Counted from the first letter of the stretch, positions 13,101-25,842 are shown. The stretch: 64,000 nucleotides of DNA from Tulasnella sp. 424 (GCA_019633425.1 WSUB01000152.1:1-64000); one strand, 5' to 3'. The notes: a model not told the origin generated them from the sequence alone. Made by a program: numbers and translations.

Positions 13101-14140
13101 ATACAATGGCAACGAGGTTCGAATTTGCAGCGATCTCATAAACACTGCTGAAATCCTCTCCCGGGTCGCTCCCGACTGAAGCCGATTCGGTGCCAAACTT
13201 GGGATCGTCAAGAGGCGGCGTCCCCAGTCGTTTGACGACAGTGTGTGACTTCAGCGAGTAGATAAGAACTTCCGTCGGACCTGTTTGCCATGACTGAGAA
13301 ACTTCCTTCGCCCTAGAATGTTGTAAAGTTAGACTCGCCCCACGTGGTGATCGACATCCGAGACAACAAATTACTTACACAATTGCTAGCAAGGGTCGAG
13401 CATCCGCGAATTCGTCCGTCACCTTGGTGGGTGTGGGGAGAACCGTCGCTCGACTGACAATCCAAAATCCAGGCGAGGAGATGAAGGACGTGAGATTGAC
13501 ATTCAAGATCTCTTGGATGCCGTCAATTGACGTCAACTCCCAAACTTGAAGCCCGGAAGAATACCCCAGGAGCAAAAGCCGCTTTTTACCCGCCGAGGAC
13601 TCTACATCCTCCCAAGACGCCCAGGTGATGTGTTCCGTTTCCACCTCTGGAGGCAAGAGCTCTGGGTTGTTGCTACCATGAGGGGGGAATGAGGTCACCA
13701 CACCCTGAGAATCGTTCGACTGTGGAAGAAAGGGGCTCCAGGTTGGTGCTGCTGCCGTGGTGGCCGCAACGGGTATCGCCGCATTAGTTGATCCAACGAA
13801 ACTGCCGTACGAGTGGGCTGTGGACCGTTGTTGGCTTGCTGGGGACGCTCCGGGCGTATTGTTCTTTGTGGCAGGGGAGAAGACCGCTGGCAAGGCACGT
13901 AGGGTGCTGGTGATGCTTCGGATGGATTCCAATGCCGACGGCTCGCTGCAAAAAGTCGCGGAAGGAAGTAAAAGTCAGCTTTGTTGCGTTTTCTGTGAGG
14001 ACGGTGAGCGTCTGCAGCTTACCGAGCGAGGACCGGGTGCCGAATATGGCCCTGGACTGGGGGGCGTCGACCCGGTTCCCGTTGAGCTGTGGCAGGTTGC
14101 TGGCTATGAGGGGCTCTTCCAACTGTGGTTCTTGAATCAT
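10177..14140 (-). CDS. BCAS3-like WD40 domain protein
   Basis: This is a large multi-exon gene. The N-terminal part reads as WD40 blades: TWASWEDVESSAGKKRLLLLGYSSG (in part), a blade with PTEVLIYSLKSHTVVKRL, and one with AIQLISFSPSGTALCVCD. They are followed by VSWSEDSRWIGVGTSRGTF and INPYGGKP, the combination typical of BCAS3/ATG18-like propellers. The C-terminal BCAS3 region follows, then a charged tail ending in a Gly/Lys-rich segment (GKGKGRGKGKGKKA). A long Ser/Pro/Gly insert lies between blades. In animals BCAS3 works with PHAF1 at phagophores and on the cytoskeleton, and binds phosphoinositides; a fungal role in autophagy is inference. Main exons cover about 13932-13375, 13320-13106, 13053-11910, 11850-11760, 11700-11155 and 11100-10177. 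The first exon, from ATG 14140 with a GTAAGC donor near 14020, does not join cleanly in phase, so the exact start is unsure. Confidence 0.8.
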
Positions 14141-14836
14141 TAAGGTTGAAGTTGCTGATCATACGGTATGTGGATGGTTCTTTCTGTGGTTCCGTCGTGC
14201 GCTTTGGACGGCGTGCGAGAAGAGAGACGACGTAAAAGGGGAAAGGATTGGTCCAACAACTTCAGTCAAGAAGTGGGATGATGAAAGGGGCCAAAGCGTC
14301 GTAAGTGATTGAAAGGTTCTAGAATGTTGTAGAAGGTTTGCTGAACGACTGGCTCAAAGAATTCGTTTGAACCAGGCGGCGGTTGAGAAAAGGGGCTCTA
14401 TGTTGTTGGGAGTCAAAGGTCGCAGCGAGACTCAGGGCTGAGAAACGAAACCCAGGCCTCGGGATGGTGCGTATCGCGTCGGTCCCACGGTTAGACTTGC
14501 CTAAAGGAGATTCTTGCGCGGCGTTCCGGAGGGGTAATGTTCGGATGACAGCCAGTTCTCGCACAGTGAGCGTGTGCTCTTATAAATCACAGAGATATTG
14601 CTTATATTATCGGCGGGGATGTGTGTACACCAACAGCTGACTATGGGGGCAGTCACCCACGACCCATGAGACCGACCACGAGCGCGGGGCCGGGGCCGCG
14701 TGACGTACGCGAGGCAAGGCGGCAGTGCAACGGGTAGGTCCTCGAACTACCAGAAAAGCCTAGTGACTATTGGAAGTCTGGGACGGCGAGGGCTTTAGTG
14801 AATCGCATTTCAACGAGGCGTCGGACGGAACTTGCC
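14141..14836. other. Intergenic region
   Basis: This should hold the promoter of the BCAS3-like gene and the 3' UTR of the first SDR gene. A GC-rich patch at 14675-14710 contains GGGGCCGGGGCCGCG. I see no gene. Confidence 0.4.
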
Positions 14837-15940
14837 TCATGCCGAAGGCGAAAGGTCCACCTCCTTCCTATAATGCTCAACGAGCAATTTCTGGACCTCT
14901 TCGCCATCCTTTCGAACGTCAATTCCCTCCCCAAACTCCGCTAGGTAAAACCCTCCTTGCTTGTACTTTTCATTCAGGAGGGCCGAGAGCATCCATTCGC
15001 CACATTCCTCGGGGCTCTTGCACAACATCCGTAGCCCAGCAACCACCGGTTTCGCATACATTGGGGTGTACCTGGCTATTCCCGTCTTAACCCATCCAGG
15101 ATACACGTGAGCGATGGAAAGATTTGGATAACGGCGAGAGTATTCCTAGGGAAGATTGAAGTCAGTGAGACTGGGTCACAAGAGGAGGGGGCGTGCCGAG
15201 CGGCGCACCTCAACCATGACGTTGTTGTACGCCGAGTTTTGATGAGCGCAACGGTAGATAGAGTAATCCTTCTTTAGCCCAAGGTCGGTGACGTCGATAG
15301 GTTTCGTCTTCTTGGGATCCATCACGTTCAAGATCCGGGCCTCCTGCCCTTCCGCAGCAGCTTTCTCGAGAAGGGGGGCCAATTCATCGACAAACTGCAA
15401 AGAGTGGCGAACATGTCAGCTTTTACCTCTCAAGCACACCAGCACCCTTTCCTCTGGATCTCACCTTCCACCGTCCATAGAAATGCAACGCCAATTTAAT
15501 ATCGATTCCATCACTCGTCGGCGTGAACCCCTTCGCATGCGAGATGCCTTGACTCAAGACCAAGTAATTCAGAGGTCCCTCGATTTTGGCCTTTGCCTCA
15601 TTTGCAGCTGCCACGACGTTCTTCATCAGCGAGAGGTCGCATTGAATGAACTCATATCGGGATTCCGGGGTTTGAGGGAAGGATGCAATAATTTGTTCGG
15701 CACATTCTCGAGAACGACCCAGAATGATAATATGAGCTCGGCCTGGTGCATTACAAGAAAATTAGCTTCGAATGTGACAAACCATTCGGTTCGTGATCCA
15801 CCTTTCGCAGCTTGAGCAAATGCCTTTGCAGTCCCCTCGCCAATCCCCGAGGTCGCTCCAACAAACATCGCAGTTGGGCGGTAGGACCATTTGAACGCCA
15901 AGTTGGAGCTTCTGATGGCAGCGAGAGATGGCTTAGACAT
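14837..15940 (-). CDS. Short-chain dehydrogenase/reductase, copy 1
   Basis: This is an NAD(P)-dependent oxidoreductase of the SDR superfamily; the substrate is unknown. The start is the ATG at 15940 (MSKPSLAAI). The Rossmann nucleotide motif is VGATSGIGEGTAKAF at about residues 27-41. AHIIILGRSR marks the second strand, and NYLVLSQGI stands where SDRs have NNAG. The active-site region is SAYNNVMVEEY: the tyrosine is present but the lysine four residues later is replaced by Met, so catalysis may differ from classical SDRs. Introns interrupt after AQAAKG, after HFYGRWK and after MVE, at the same sites as in the gene at 16828-17929. The two are tandem paralogues about 900 bp apart in the same orientation. 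Length is about 330 residues, within the family range. Confidence 0.87.
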
Positions 15941-16827
15941 AATCAAGTACTCGTAAAAAGACTAGTTGAGAGTCGAGAAGGGGTTAACTTGCTGGGTTCA
16001 GTAGAGTGGAGAATGGGCTCGAATGTTCGTTGATGAGGTGTTTGATGTCCTTTCAGCTTGCACGCCGTCTCTGCGCTTTTGAATATACATCCTCTAGCAT
16101 TCGGGCACGGAGGTCGTCCGAGAGGCTGCGAGACAGATTCGGGGTTGGTTGACGCTGGTCCGCGCGGGACGCGCGGCAACAAAAATTCGCGGCAAGCAGC
16201 TCGCCGATTCAGGGTCCTGTGGCGCTTTTCCCAGCCACTACGAGCTGCACGCAGAAAGCACGAAATAATCTCTGCAAACCCGTTGACGTGGGGTTCTTGT
16301 TCAGGCCAGCTTTCATGAATAGGAATCTGAACACTTATGAGGCGATGGAAAGATGCACCCGACGAACCTCATTGCTAGCTGCACACCGACGAACCTCATT
16401 GCTAGCTGCACACACTGCGGTACATGTTGTTCGTGCACGGAGATGCCGGGGATTGTCCCAAAGAAAGGAGAAGTGGTCTCCGTGTACGTTACTTGCCGTT
16501 GCCGAAGTCGGTGAGCCCCCGATAGAAGCTCAGAAGCATCGGGGCGGGCCCACTGAACAAAAGGCCGGCATGTCGAGCCTGCGGATACCCCCATTCGGAT
16601 GGACTTTCAGGAGGTTGAGTGTACACACCCCGTAGAAAAGGTGACCACACACGTCAAAGAACAACGAATTGGGTATTATCGGTGACCTCCGGATACAAAG
16701 TCTCGAGAAAAAGGCTAATTTACAAGTCATTACGCAGAAAGGTCCTTTGATAAACCTAAAACGGCGAGAGCCCGTCGAATGAACGAGAGGACCAACACCG
16801 CAAACCCACGTGAACAGGTTATCCACC
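15941..16827. other. Spacer between the two SDR genes
   Basis: This holds the promoter of SDR copy 1 (a weak TATA-like TGTATATTC on the minus strand near 16082-16092), a 27-bp tandem duplication, and the 3' UTR of SDR copy 2. The open frames here look like chance. Confidence 0.45.
16360..16413. repeat. 27-bp perfect tandem duplication
   Basis: Two identical 27-bp units lie head to tail at 16360-16386 and 16387-16413, each running from CGACGAACC to GCTGCACAC. They sit in the spacer between the SDR genes. The exact identity suggests a recent slippage or repair event. Confidence 0.95.
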
Positions 16828-17929
16828 TCAAGCATTCGTCGCCTCTGCGACTTGTTTCCTGTAATGCTCAAGCAATAAGGCCCTGTTCTCCGCACCATCC
16901 AGCTTCAAGTCAAGCTCCTCCCCATACTCCCCAAGTAAAAACCCTCCTTTCTTATACTTGTCGTTCAGCAGCGCCGAGAACATCCAGTCCCCACATTCCT
17001 CCGACGACTTTGCAATCAACATGAGACCCGCTATCACCGGTTTCATGTACCAAGATGCCTCTCGAGAGAGCGAGGTGTCAACCCATCCGGGATAGATGTG
17101 GGAGAACGAAATGTTTGGATAGATGCGTGAATATTCCTGGAAGTGTAATCAGGTCAGAATTGATCCTGGACAGAGGGGTCAAGCTTGGTCGCTACGAACC
17201 TGGACCAAGACGTTGTTATACGCAGAGTTCTGCCCAGCCGCTCGAGCGAGAGTGTAGTTCTTCTTCAGGCCAAAGTCGTTGACGTCCAGAGGTTTGGCGG
17301 TCTTTGGGTCGATGATGGACATAACTCGCGCTTCCTGTCCTTCCTCCGATGCCTTACTGACGAGAGGAAGGAGTTCATCGACAAACTATTGGGTTGCGAG
17401 GAGCCATAAGTCGGTGTAGAGCTGACTTGAAAACGTCTCGTAGCCTTACCTTCCACCGCGAATAGAAATGCAACGCCATCTTGATATCAATCCCTTCGCT
17501 CGTCGGAGTGAAGCCTTTCATATGCATTATGCCTTGACTTAAAACCAGGTAGTTCAAACTCCCGGTGATCTTGGCCTTGGCTTCATTGGCTGCGGTCACG
17601 ACGTTTTTGAGAACAGAAACGTCGCATTGAATGAAGTCGTATTGAGACTCGGAGGTCTTTGGGAACGACGCGATGATCTGCTCGGCGCGGGTGCGAGAAC
17701 GACCAACGATGAGAATGTGTGCTCGGCCTATCCGGAGATAGCAGTTTAGTTCGAGACGATCGATTGGAATGCAGACTGAAGCCGACTAACCTTGAGTAGC
17801 TTGAGCAAACGCTTTCGCCGTGCCTTCTCCTACACCTGACGTCCCGCCGACGAACATTGCTGTTGGTCGATACGACCATTTGTACGAAGAGTTGGCGCTT
17901 CGGATTGCGGCGAGAGTTGGTTTGACCAT
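16828..17929 (-). CDS. Short-chain dehydrogenase/reductase, copy 2
   Basis: This is the tandem paralogue of the gene at 14837-15940, with the same four-exon structure. The start is the ATG at 17929 (MVKPTLAAIRS). The cofactor motif is VGGTSGVGEGTAKAF, followed by AHILIVGRSR and NYLVLSQGI. The active-site segment is SAYNNVLVQEY, so the usual lysine is replaced here too (Leu). It therefore seems to be a shared feature of this subfamily rather than damage in one copy. The C-terminal half keeps YPGWVDTSLSR, a position where SDRs contact cofactor or substrate, and ends in HYRKQVAEATNA. A strong TATA box lies about 90 bp upstream. Both copies look intact. Function is an oxidoreduction of unknown substrate, probably cytosolic, since no signal peptide is visible. 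Confidence 0.88.
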
Positions 17930-20900
17930 GATTGATGGAGGGTGTCGAGTGCTCGTGCAAGGCGATTTGCTTTGAAAGTAATGTTGAAGGAAGATGAGGG
18001 CGTCTCGATCCTTGTTATATATATATCTCGTTTACCGGGACGTGGAGGGAAAGAACACGGGTCCCGGCTGTGTGGAGGGAGAGTGGAGGTGGAGGTTCAA
18101 ATCGCACGCCGCGTGCACGACGCGCCATCATCGGCAACAGGCTCGTGTCGATCAGGGTCCAGGACTTTTCTTCGACCGAGAGGCCAATCGAACTTCAATT
18201 CCCAACAGAGCAATTGAGAGAACTTGGAGGCTAGGACGAGCAATCGCAAGTGAAGCAAGAAAGACCGCGCCTCGATACTGCCGACCTTCGGGAAGGAGGA
18301 AGATGCTAACGTGTTCATGAAGCCAACCACAAGCGCGAAGCAAAGGGATGCGGGAAAAAAGGTGAATGCAAACACAGCGTCTGCATCAAGTGCGGAGAAG
18401 AACATAGGGCATATGTCAAGCTAATACAACCAAGCTAGGACTCACATCAGAGGCGAGACTTGGGTGAGCTAGGACGTTTCTTTTTCCTGGCCCTCAAGAG
18501 ATTTGACCACGTGCCTCTCAATATTCCACAGCTTGATATACTTGTGGCGAACCTCTCCAGAGGTTGAAGAATTTGCATTCCGCGTTGGAGAACACGCTCA
18601 TCGATAGGGTGTTATCCATTTTAGCGGCCTTGACCTTTCCTTCCTCGCACTATATCTCAGAAATGCTTACCGTTCATTGCAACGACCGGCTTGCGAAGCT
18701 CGACATTTCACCGCTTCCATGCGAACCCGACCTTACCGACACTTCACCTCTCACTTCCAATCTTCAAACGCTCCGTGCCACACCTCCGAGTGACAAGATC
18801 TCCTAAGACAGCACCCGCGAGGTGCTTGTGCTCTCCCCAAACTCAGTCCCTACGAAATCAATTCAAGCGACCCTGACCCGGGATGTTCCGAGGGTCCAAT
18901 CGTACTCCTTGGGCGTTAAGAAGACGGATTTTCAAATATGTAGGTTGGCTACTCGGTGCTATCTCCACTTGTTCGGGTCGTGCGCGCTTCTCTCCTTGAG
19001 AAGTTTGTTCGTCGACGCACCTGAAATCAGCAAACCAATGATACCCAAACTCCAAGACGCGGATTCTCTCTAGCCATATCCAAACTCAGCATATTCCGAC
19101 TGAAGGGATACGTCGGATCACTGGCTGTGGGGGAGGCTGGCGCCACGTTGTTGGGTGGAGAGCATGGCACTCTTTCATTCCCGAGCACAAATACCGATTG
19201 AACTCCAGCTGAAAGTCGGTCTACTGAGTGACTGCAACTTCTTTGCTTCGTTCCCGACGCTAACCTCCCTCCCCATCATCGGTGGGTATCGTAGGTCTCT
19301 GCGCTTTGTGGAGTCACGTTTCCATTCCTTGGGTAAACCTCATTAGTCAGAGAGCTAATTGGCATGTCTCCGCCTTTCGATGCTGGAGGTCGAAGGGAAT
19401 GCCTCTTTGACAAGCCCCCCTGATGCAGCGTATCATGGGCTTCGAATACGACGTAACGGTATGGAGGTGCTCCGTAGAATGGGGAGGTTGATGGACGTCG
19501 TTACTCCCTGGACACCCCTGATATCATGACCACCTGATCTTTACTGAATGCGGAGGGTTATCCTTTCCCCTTCCCACGACCCACTGATTCGAGTGGTGTT
19601 CAGAAGGCCTACTACTTCGAGCTAGGCTTCTCTTAGCCAATTATTTCTCAAACGGGTACTCCCGAGTCAAGTTAGGAACGACCCCCAACGTAAAAACAAA
19701 TGATGTCACTTTCTTACTTCCGCCGTGGATTTGAATCCACGTCGCTTGTTGAAAAAGGCAAATGAAAAGTGCTTGATGCCTTTATATATCCTTCTACACA
19801 GCCCTGGCTGTTTCACAGCGGGCCGAGTCGTCGAGCATCATGATACTTTCCAACATTTTTCCAATGCTCCGGTCCAATGACTCCGAGCACTGCGACCCGC
19901 TCATAATGGCTAGAGAATGGACATGCATATGAGAACCACTGCATTCTAGACCGATGAGGGCTAGCGTGCTCAGCGTTGCTCTGCTCTGAGAGATTTATGA
20001 GTAAAAAGTGACCTCCAATCAGCAACATCAAGCTAGAGTATCACTTGATCACTTGGGCGGCGTACCCGAGAGCAGAAACCGGTACCCTACCCTTCAAGGA
20101 AACCAAGTTCGAGTCCCAGGAAGGCGTCGTCTTCGGTCTCCCAACTGTTCTCTGGAATAAATCGTTATCGCTTAGCTTTCCCCGGCGTTGGCCAAGTTTC
20201 CCGGTGAGGAGCCTCAGGACATGAGACCAGACGCTTGGTTCCGCTTCTTTGCGGAGAATGACGGCAATGGGCGCTAGTGACGAGGCCCGCGTGAGAAGTC
20301 GATCGAGCAAGGTCAAGAAATGAATTATAGGCCTGCTGCACATCAGACAAAAATTTGCCACGTGGCCACATGCCTGACCCTCGGTGAAGAACCTGACTTT
20401 AATTTTAAATTTGGGGGCTGTCGGACAATTCCTTGTTTATTTTTTCCCTGTGAGGTGGGGAGGCGCGATGATCACGAAGGTTGAATAAACGATCTCATAC
20501 TTCGGGATACAATACTTCACAGGTAAGATGTTCTTCTATCAGAGGCCCACCGTCTCCAGGAGTCCGGATAAGTGAGAGCGAAGTTAGTATTGAGCGTTGA
20601 GGACGCCAAGCGAGACACCATCTATGGAAGGGCTCGTGACTTTCGAGCCCTATTGCGTGGAAGGGCGGCCTTGTCACTCTGTTTCCGGACTGCTCACCGC
20701 ATTGGCCGTTTATTGGTGCTCGACGAATGCGAATGCCATGCAGGCGCGGTCGGTCGGGGTTCTGGTTGGTCCGGGTGCGTCCGATGGAACGACTGAGACT
20801 CGGATTTGTCCTCGTTGAGAAGCAATTCAATTGGAGAGTGCACAGCGAGCCTTCCCGCGAGCAGTGCATTTTGTCTCCTCCCCCTTGGGTATTAACGTGG

Positions 20901-21218
20901 GCCCTTTGGCTCACAACTTCTTGCTTACATATCCCGAAACCTTGTAATTCTAAGTCAACGATCCCGGGTACACGATCCCCGGGACGCGGCTTGCCCAATT
21001 ACCCTATTGATAGGAAAGAAACTCGCGTCCGCAGCTCCAGAGATATACGTGATACGTGGATGCATTATGGAAGGCAATCCTTTCATCGCTAATCGTGGAC
21101 AAGGCGGGTTTCTCAATCAACGATGCATAGTTACGGTAGAATGGAAATTGGAAAATAGAAAACAAAGAAGCCTGTGTAATTTAGACTCCCTTCGAAGCTA
21201 CTCCGTGGCACCCAACGC
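17930..21218. other. Gene-poor region, left part
   Basis: I find no exon chain with matching splice sites and no transposon domain. An 18-bp palindrome with 8-bp arms (CGTGGATT/AATCCACG) lies at 19724-19741. The region may hold decayed repeats that can only be recognised by comparison with the whole genome. Confidence 0.35.
18016..18027 (-). promoter_or_regulatory. TATA box of SDR copy 2
   Basis: A run TATATATATATA lies 87-98 bp upstream of the ATG at 17929, a typical fungal core-promoter distance. The motif is palindromic; its strand is taken from the gene. Confidence 0.55.
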
Positions 21219-21416
21219 CTACTCTCGGCGAGAAAGCACCTTAGCCACAGTATCTGGGTGGCGTCTCGCTCCCGCAGAACCAGCCTGGTTATCAGTTGGA
21301 ACAGGTGGGGTCGTGGCAGCTGCTTGCTGGGCGACTGATTCTTGTGTCGGAATTTTTTGCACCGGGCAGTGCCGGTGGGCCGATGAACGAGAGGTGGCTG
21401 CGAAGGACGACATCAC
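21219..21416 (-). CDS. Possible small protein of about 64 residues
   Basis: This is a short frame from two consecutive ATGs (21416 or 21413; MMSSFAATSRSS) to TAG at 21219. It is Ala/Thr/Pro-rich and ends VAKVLSRRE. Its upstream DNA looks like a real gene start. A TATAAATA lies at 21657-21664. A C/T-rich leader follows, and then a plausible leader intron with donor GTGAGA (about 21500) and acceptor AATAG, just before the ATG. No family is recognised, there is no signal peptide, and nothing indicates a function. Without a homologue or transcript it could also be a non-coding transcript or chance. Confidence 0.35.
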   Translation of the reverse strand: MMSSFAATSRSSAHRHCPVQKIPTQESVAQQAAATTPPVPTDNQAGSAGARRHPDTVAKVLSRRE

Positions 21417-21656
21417 GGTTGGTCTATTCGATAATAGACCACCGTGAGCGAGGGTTAAGAAGGCAAGGAGGAAGTGAAAAAGCCAGCTCTCACCGGTTGT
21501 CTGTGCGAGAAGAGGAGAGCTTAGTTGTTTGCTGGAGAGATTGGCGACGAAGTGGATAAGATACGGAGGAGCCTCGAGAGAGATTTGAGGCGGTCTCGAG
21601 AGAGTATGAGAGTATCTGGTGAGAAGGTATGTCTCGTTAAGCCTGCCTTTCGCTTA

Positions 21657-21664
21657 AGTATTTA
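21657..21664 (-). promoter_or_regulatory. TATA box upstream of the possible small gene
   Basis: TATAAATA on the minus strand, about 245 bp before the ATG at 21413-21416. The distance is acceptable if the leader intron is real. Confidence 0.4.
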
Positions 21665-24600
21665 TACCCTCGGGCCCACTTAACGGGCACGGATCATCTC
21701 AGCACACTGCAAACGAGGTTTCCGCAGCCGGCTTGTCAAGTCGTCCCCTGAACACCGTTCATCTTAGCAGCTATACTGCTGGGGAGACAAGCCACTGGCC
21801 ATGAAAGGGGCAGAAATAGCGCACGACGGAGCGGATAATCTGGACGCAAGTTGTGAATAGTGATGGTCGCGGACTGACAAAACGGGGCCCATGTTTTTTT
21901 CAATAGCTTTGACTAGTCTAGGGTATCTTTGGGACGTGCCCTGTTAATCGGAAATTAGAAAGTGTCATGTATGACAGAAGTTCAGCCCATTGACGTCCTT
22001 CGCTCGCAATCGCGCGACACAACAGATTACCGAATGCGGATAGAGCGAGCTTTACTGAAACCGATTGCGAGCTGCCCGTGCCCGAACTCTCGGTTCCCAA
22101 CCTCAGGGCTCGGGATGCGTCAAGTATCAAGGGCCAGTATCTGGTCAAAGAAAAGCGTTTATGGGAAGAGAAACGCGATTCGGCTCTTGGTTTGGGCCAG
22201 ATGAGGCAGGCAATGTCATTGAAGTGAGAGGGGACGGTCGGCAAACTCTGAGGCACCATCCGCGTGGGAGTCAAACTCCAAACATGAGCGATGACCTGGA
22301 AATTCCACTTCGGCGACCGATAGGCGCAAAACGGATCTCGGAGGTCCCTCCTAGCGCCTCGTGTATCCCTTCCATCTGCACCCATAAAACTCCCCAGGGG
22401 TGGGGTCTCGGAAGGTCTGAAACGACATTACCCTGGGCGATATTTCTTCCTTCCTTCCTACCTTTTTTTTTTCGGGATAGAGAATGTCGATGTGGGGTGC
22501 TAACATATGGTTAAAATAATTAAATAATAGTTTCCAAGAGTTTTAGGCTCTTATTGAGATATCTCTAGCGAGGTTTACATTTGCATGGCTCCCGAGTCCC
22601 GCAGGCGGCGTGCAAACTAAACCGAAAGACTCGTCTAGTGTATTCCTCTTGTGCCCATAAATTCTTATCGGAGGTCCGACCTAAAACTTCTAATAATTCC
22701 GGACCGCCATATCGTGCATATACGGTGCCAATACGGCGGAGGAACACGGGTCAGGGCCAGTCTTGCAATTCCGCCATTACGTACGAGTCTGTGGTGCCTT
22801 TGGCGAGAATGATCAGCTCAGAAGAGAACTCAAGGCCCGGAAGTCCGCAAAAAGATGGGAATCTAAGACGCCTAAACGAGTAATGGGCCCTGCAATGCTT
22901 CTGATATACGTTTGCGACGGGCGTGCCTGACACAACATCTCAGGAGCTTGGACAGGTGGTGTCTAGCTTCCAGGGTTCTTGCCTTATATGGCATGCTTCT
23001 CTTCTGGTTGGCTTTGGCATGCAGGATTCGAAGCTTTCTGTTTCCAGTTAGTCGAGGCTTTACGTTTCGCTGACCACCTTCACAGCCCGTAACCCGAGCC
23101 AAGCGATCGGAAAGACGAGCCAGCTTGTTCACCACACACACTTACCATCCAGATCGGTAAGAAAGGTGAATGTATTTCTAGCACTTCCGGATCTAAAAAC
23201 ACGGGGGAAATCCAAGCACATCACCGAACCTAGAAAATCGGAGGCCGTCGAAGGCGGATGCTTCTGTCCTCCCCCCCCCCCTCCGCCCACACCAAAAAAG
23301 AAAGAAAGCCGCTGTTCGGAGAGTCAAGGTCCGCGGAAGTCGCTCGGAGTGGTGCCATTGCCCCCATGTTTGCTGGGAAGCCCATCGGTGGGGCCCGGGC
23401 CGCCCGGCGGTGAACGGGTGGCACAACTTACACCCAAACAAAGTCAAGGCAGTTGTTGAACCAAATGCCCTGTACCTCCCGAATTCGAATGGACTCCCCG
23501 AAGTAGAATAAATAAATAAATTTCTGATATCACCTCCACCCGAGGGTACCTGTCTGTACCTCTCCACGCGCAATATCGGTCCTGGCTCCTTCCCTTCGGG
23601 GCCCTTGAAGACATCCGAATCTTGAATCATCCGCGAAACCACCATGCCAGCCTCAAAGAAGGGGGTCTGAGAGAATTCTCCAATTGAAGGCCCGTGGTTC
23701 GAATCGCCGTGTCGCGTCAGGGCACGACCCTACCGTGACAGGTGACAGGGGTATTCTCCTGCCACTCAAATCAGCCCCGTAGAACTGGCGCGTTCACCAC
23801 CCTTAGCGCCGACGGGCTTTCTCCAACGGATAAAAATCAGGGATGGGATCGGTAGTGACACGGTCATCCTTCCCGAGTAGGGCTAGGTTGTACCAGGATA
23901 AGCTAACTTGCGGTCGAAAGTACTCTATCATTCTAACCCTCGGATGGCAGAGCTTCCGTCGTGACAATTTTTTAACGGGCTCGTCCGAGATTGTGACAGG
24001 TGACCGAGCCACATATCAGGTTCGAGTTTAGGGCAGGTGACACGCGCCCCGACATTGCTAAATATAGTAAATCCGGCCAAGGACGCCCATGAGTGTCAGC
24101 TGCAGATTCACCCGGCAGCGTGAAGGTGTGATAAGGCTCCGACCAAGTCGATTTAGGATGCACAGGGAAGCAAACCCATCCACCCGGAATTCGTAGCTAG
24201 CTCCGCCGAAAGCCGTCGGTGCATGTTGTGTTTGCCGGTACAGTGCACCGCGTCGGTCCCCTCATCGCGACTGTTTACGCGGAACGTTGACAAGCTTCGC
24301 CGTTAGTACCTTAATTCCCTGAATTGTTCGTCACTGCGACTTCATTCTTACTGCATCGAGGCATTTCCTAGGGGGAACCCTTTGGCTGGCTGACGCGCTG
24401 CTCGCGTCTCCATGCAAGCAATGCCGTCAGTTTGTTGCCTATTCATTCATCCCCCCATTAGACAGGCCAACCCGTCACTCGACGGTATCTCGTTGGTCTT
24501 CGGATTCAGGTTGCGGGCGCTCCCCGAACTGGATGTTCGCCCCAAAATGCCAAAGGTCCGACTTTCCCGATCCCACCCGCAAAACCATTTTCTAAAAAGG

Positions 24601-25835
24601 GTGAGCTATACCACGTATCATCTCGGCCTTCCCAGTGTCTGAAGCCCTTTGAATATATCTCTCACTTTGTGAAAACATCACAAGAGAGGCCGCGACGCTC
24701 ACATCACGGTCACAGTGGCCGTTGCCGTGCTAGGCGCCGGTACTTGTTCAAGATGCGTCCCGCAACGCAAGCCAACCTTATTATTTCTCACACGCTCATG
24801 GTAATAAATCTGTTGTTGCTGATCAGGTGTGCTGGACCAGAAAGAGGCGCAGATGCTCTGTTGTTCACGCGTCATGTATCGGGGATTGAATGAATTGTCA
24901 ACAATCATCCAGTCAGCCAAAGGGCTTACGGCAGTCTCGCTGCCGCTGTAAACTCACAGATATGGTTCAATCGCGAGGAAATCATCGAAGAATAAAGCGG
25001 AGTTGAACAGGCCCTTCTTGACCGATGCTATCTTAATGTCGACGCTTACTCTCCCCCACGATGCATGTGTATGTCGACCTTCCATTCAACGATTTGCTCG
25101 ACGAACCTTCCGACGGTGAGACACGAAAGGTCTCAAAGAGGAAGACTAACGCTATCGGACAAAGGTATGTTGGAAGCCACAACGTCTTTACCCGACAGCG
25201 TTCTGAATCTGGACAACCTCTCCAGCATTGTCTCTGATACTGTATTCGGAACCGAGCCAGACAGTCGGGGTACTTGCCGCAGCGCGCGTTCTGACAACGT
25301 TCGGTCTATCATTCTAGATCTGCACTACCATTCCCTACGTTCGAATTTTTTCGTGCGGACCCTCCCCGCCGATCGATTCATTCGACTTGCTAGGTACGCT
25401 AAGCGCCATGTAAGGTAACTTAGCTGTCCGGGGGTACGGGCATGAAGTGGGTATCTTGATTCTAAGCGTACGATCGGTTGTTGCGCCGTCATACATGTGT
25501 TGTTGGCATGAGGGTGTGCAATAAGCACTTGCGTTCCACGTCGACCCCACTTATTCTAAGTCTGAGACTTAGTAGCAAGGACGGGGTTCGCAGGTCTGAT
25601 CGACTAGATCGACCAGGGGCCTTAGGGAGACCGAAATGCTACTTCGTGGAAGCGCATCGAAAGGCTCACTCTAATACAAGGTTTATCCGCAGCACCAGAT
25701 CGCGGCGGCTTGCGACGAATATTCCAAGAGAGATGAAGCCTCGAAAGCGCCCATAGTTGCTGCACACTTCTTTGCCTCGAGGCCAAAAGGCATAGGGGAG
25801 AGCGGCACGAGCGCGGTTCACGAGTGTTCCCGTGT
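21665..25835. other. Gene-poor region, right part
   Basis: I see no supported gene. Simple-sequence tracts occur: a T run near 22463-22472, a C run near 23270-23281, and AATAAATAAATAAATTT near 23506. A frame at 25065-25418 (+) has no recognisable domain. Confidence 0.35.
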
Positions 25836-25842
25836 TATAAAG
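25836..25842 (+). promoter_or_regulatory. TATA box of the second kinase-TPR gene
   Basis: TATAAAG lies about 125 bp upstream of the ATG at 25962, followed by a C/T-rich leader. Confidence 0.55.

Noticed and set aside
19724..19741. An 18-bp palindrome CGTGGATT-TG-AATCCACG
   Set aside because: It is isolated, short and not near a gene start; such palindromes occur by chance in 64 kb.
23690..23720. A tRNA T-arm-like GTGGTTCGAATCGCC
   Set aside because: I could not find a matching acceptor stem, anticodon arm or A box upstream. A similar AAGTTCGAGTCCC near 20105 fails in the same way.
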